From contig CANSQM010000003.1 in the NCBI GenBank assembly GCA_947649205.1, forward strand, positions 62,001-126,000: a stretch of DNA of 64,000 nt. The letters run 5' to 3'. The position numbers and the translations under genes are program-made. Source of the stretch: an uncultured Enterorhabdus sp. (GTDB lineage: Bacteria > Actinomycetota > Coriobacteriia > Coriobacteriales > Eggerthellaceae). Positions within the stretch are counted from its first letter, which is position 1. Every line of letters starts with the position of its first letter. The notes under the pieces are model-generated. The model had not been told where the DNA came from and did no database searches. It saw only the letters and a program-made list of their open reading frames with translations. Shown here in pieces: positions 62,555 to 64,000 of this stretch.

Positions 62555-63307
62555 TCACCTCAGCTCCTTTCGGGCCATGGCGGCCATAATGGCCACCGTG
62601 GCCACAACGATGACCAAAGCCGCGTCGGCAAGCCACCAGGGCTCGATGGGAAGGCCGTTGAGGAGGTTGAGGCGAATCTGGGTGAGCGAGAGCGGGAGCA
62701 CCTCCTGCTCCACGAAGACGCCCACCGGCGACGGCAACGACAGCGCCGCCGCCTGGCAGAACCAGAAACCCAGGCCCGAGGTGAGCAGCGTGGCCGCGAT
62801 GATGGCCGCCGTTAAGGGGTTCGCCGGCACGAGGATCGCAGCCAACGTGGCCAGCATCGTGAAGGCGGTAATGATCAGCGTCGCCATCAGCCACCACAGC
62901 GCCAGCTCGCCTCCATCGAAGGCCACGGGCGCGCCGCCCATGGCGCCATAGACGGCCCCGGTCACCACGGCCTCCATCAGCAGAGCACCCGCCGCAAGCA
63001 GCATCGTGAGCGCCAGGGTCGCGCCACCCCACGCTCGCCGCGACCCCTTCCCTGCCATGAGACCGCGCACCGTGCCCTGCTGGAAGTCGTCGGCAAAGAA
63101 TGCCGCCAGGAACAGCCCCAGGAAGGGACCGCACACCTCCACTACCGAAGCGCGGCCGAGCACGGCACGGAAGGTGCGGCAATCGGTCCAGCTCGCCGTG
63201 AACTGCACGGCCACCAGACCGGCAAGGGCCGCCATAACCAACAGGAGGATGGCGGTAGAGGGCCGGCAGAACAGCCGATACCACTGGGCTCGGAACAGGT
63301 TAGCCAC
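62555..63307 (-). CDS. ABC-2 type permease (LanE/MutE-like)
   Basis: 250 residues, six helices, with AAFFADDFQQGTVRGLMAGKGSRRAWGG after the second. It overlaps the ATPase gene end by 8 bp. Two short permeases plus one ATPase is the LanFEG-type layout. Substrate is unknown; peptide antibiotics are the usual group. Confidence 0.82.
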   Translation of the reverse strand: MANLFRAQWYRLFCRPSTAILLLVMAALAGLVAVQFTASWTDCRTFRAVLGRASVVEVCGPFLGLFLAAFFADDFQQGTVRGLMAGKGSRRAWGGATLALTMLLAAGALLMEAVVTGAVYGAMGGAPVAFDGGELALWWLMATLIITAFTMLATLAAILVPANPLTAAIIAATLLTSGLGFWFCQAAALSLPSPVGVFVEQEVLPLSLTQIRLNLLNGLPIEPWWLADAALVIVVATVAIMAAMARKELR

Positions 63308-64000
63308 GGCTCTCGCCCCCTTCCGCCGCCTCGGCGGGTGTCGGCGCCTGGCGCACGGCGCCGGTGCCGCCCATGAGTTCCACGAAGTAGTCCTCGATAT
63401 CGCGCGTATGGGTATAGAGCCCGCGCACGGGCACGGCGGCCGCCAGGAGGGCCTGACCCACCGCGTCGCCGTCCACGGGCCCGGTCACGCGGATGGCATC
63501 GTCGGGCATCACCGTGAAGGAGGCCTCGGCAAAGGCGCGCTCCAGCACCGCCAGGGCTCGCGGTCCGTCGGCCGTTTCCACGCACAGGTAGTCGGTACAG
63601 GCCTCTTCCACCTCTTCCGCGGTCATCTCGGCCACCAGACGGCCCGCGCGGATGACGCCGTAGCGGGTGACCATGCGCTCCAGCTGATCGAGCACATGGG
63701 AGCTGACCACGATGGCCGTGCCGCGCTGCTCGGCCAGGCGCACCAACAGCGAGCGCACGAGCCGCACCCCCTCGGGATCGAGACCGTTGAAGGGCTCGTC
63801 CAACAACAGCACGTCGGGCCGGCCCACCAACGCCAGGGCCAGGCCGAGCCGCTGCTTCATGCCGAGGGAGTAGCCCTTGGCTCGGTCACGGGCAGCCTCG
63901 CCCAGCCCCACGGCGGCCACGGCCGCAGCCGCCGCCTCCTTCGGGTCGGGCAGCCCCTGAGCGATCGCCCGCACGGTCACGTTCTGCACCGCCGTCAGCG
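63300..64000 (-). CDS. ABC transporter ATP-binding subunit (partial, runs off the right edge)
   Basis: The frame is open to the edge (233 codons seen). Present are the signature YSLGMKQRLGLALAL, Walker B VLLLDEPFNGLDPEG and switch VVSSHVLDQLERM. Walker A and the true start lie outside. The C-terminal domain (63300-63560) resembles the LanF/BcrA tail. The permeases downstream overlap or abut it, so it is the ATPase of this exporter. Confidence 0.9.
   Translation of the reverse strand, partial: LTAVQNVTVRAIAQGLPDPKEAAAAAVAAVGLGEAARDRAKGYSLGMKQRLGLALALVGRPDVLLLDEPFNGLDPEGVRLVRSLLVRLAEQRGTAIVVSSHVLDQLERMVTRYGVIRAGRLVAEMTAEEVEEACTDYLCVETADGPRALAVLERAFAEASFTVMPDDAIRVTGPVDGDAVGQALLAAAVPVRGLYTHTRDIEDYFVELMGGTGAVRQAPTPAEAAEGGESRG

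Overview
The window is a high-GC bacterial chromosome segment, most likely from the Eggerthellaceae (Coriobacteriia, Actinomycetota). I infer this from three things: the GC-rich coding sequence, Tat-exported FAD reductases sitting next to LuxR-type regulators that carry a large membrane domain, and a cytochrome c plus flavoprotein pair like the drug and steroid reductase operons of Eggerthella. No rRNA, tRNA, CRISPR array, phage structural gene or insertion sequence was recognised. No species is claimed.

Layout. 1-1487 (minus) is a visibly AT-richer island: an XRE regulator followed by a protein that joins an ImmA/IrrE metallopeptidase domain to a Fic domain, cut by the left edge. 1686-10899 is a wall-teichoic-acid-like cluster: GT2 glycosyltransferase, two CDP-glycerol-type polyol-phosphate transferases, TarJ, TarI, TagH, TagG and a TagO/WecA initiator. 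It runs into two secreted NlpC/P60 cell-wall hydrolases, then ligA, a HdeD-like protein, nnrD, a hybrid histidine kinase, glmS, acpS, pheT and pheS. pheST is preceded by a T-box leader. A secreted RlpA-like protein follows, then a relB-like/PIN pair joined to recN, a polysaccharide deacetylase, uvrB with a LexA-type box, a YeiH-family transporter, coaE and rpsA.

The second half holds a Tat flavoprotein divergent from a membrane-LuxR regulator, a PiT phosphate transporter, a RelB/RelE-type toxin-antitoxin pair, a nitrogen module (amtB-PII), a GNAT acetyltransferase, and a tight minus-strand operon pycB::accB-accC-asp23-nusB-xseB-dxs. Next is a cytochrome c/flavoprotein operon whose flavoprotein gene has been fused by deletion to a decapitated luxR. 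Then come degV, efp, a YczE-like protein, a histidine kinase and a three-gene ABC exporter cut by the right edge.

How the genes work together. TagO starts a lipid-linked polymer, TarI/TarJ supply CDP-ribitol, the GT2 and phosphotransferases extend it and TagGH exports it; the NlpC/P60, RlpA-like and deacetylase proteins would then remodel the wall. Regulation that can be read directly includes the T-box, the LexA-type box, a 22-bp-phased TGTTAAC repeat before amtB-PII, several promoters and strong hairpin terminators.

The most unusual items are the ImmA-Fic fusion with its XRE partner, a family of three large branched intergenic hairpin elements with conserved flanks, the pycB-accB fusion, the flavoprotein/luxR deletion chimera, a PII protein without the T-loop tyrosines, and recN in one operon with a PIN-type toxin pair.
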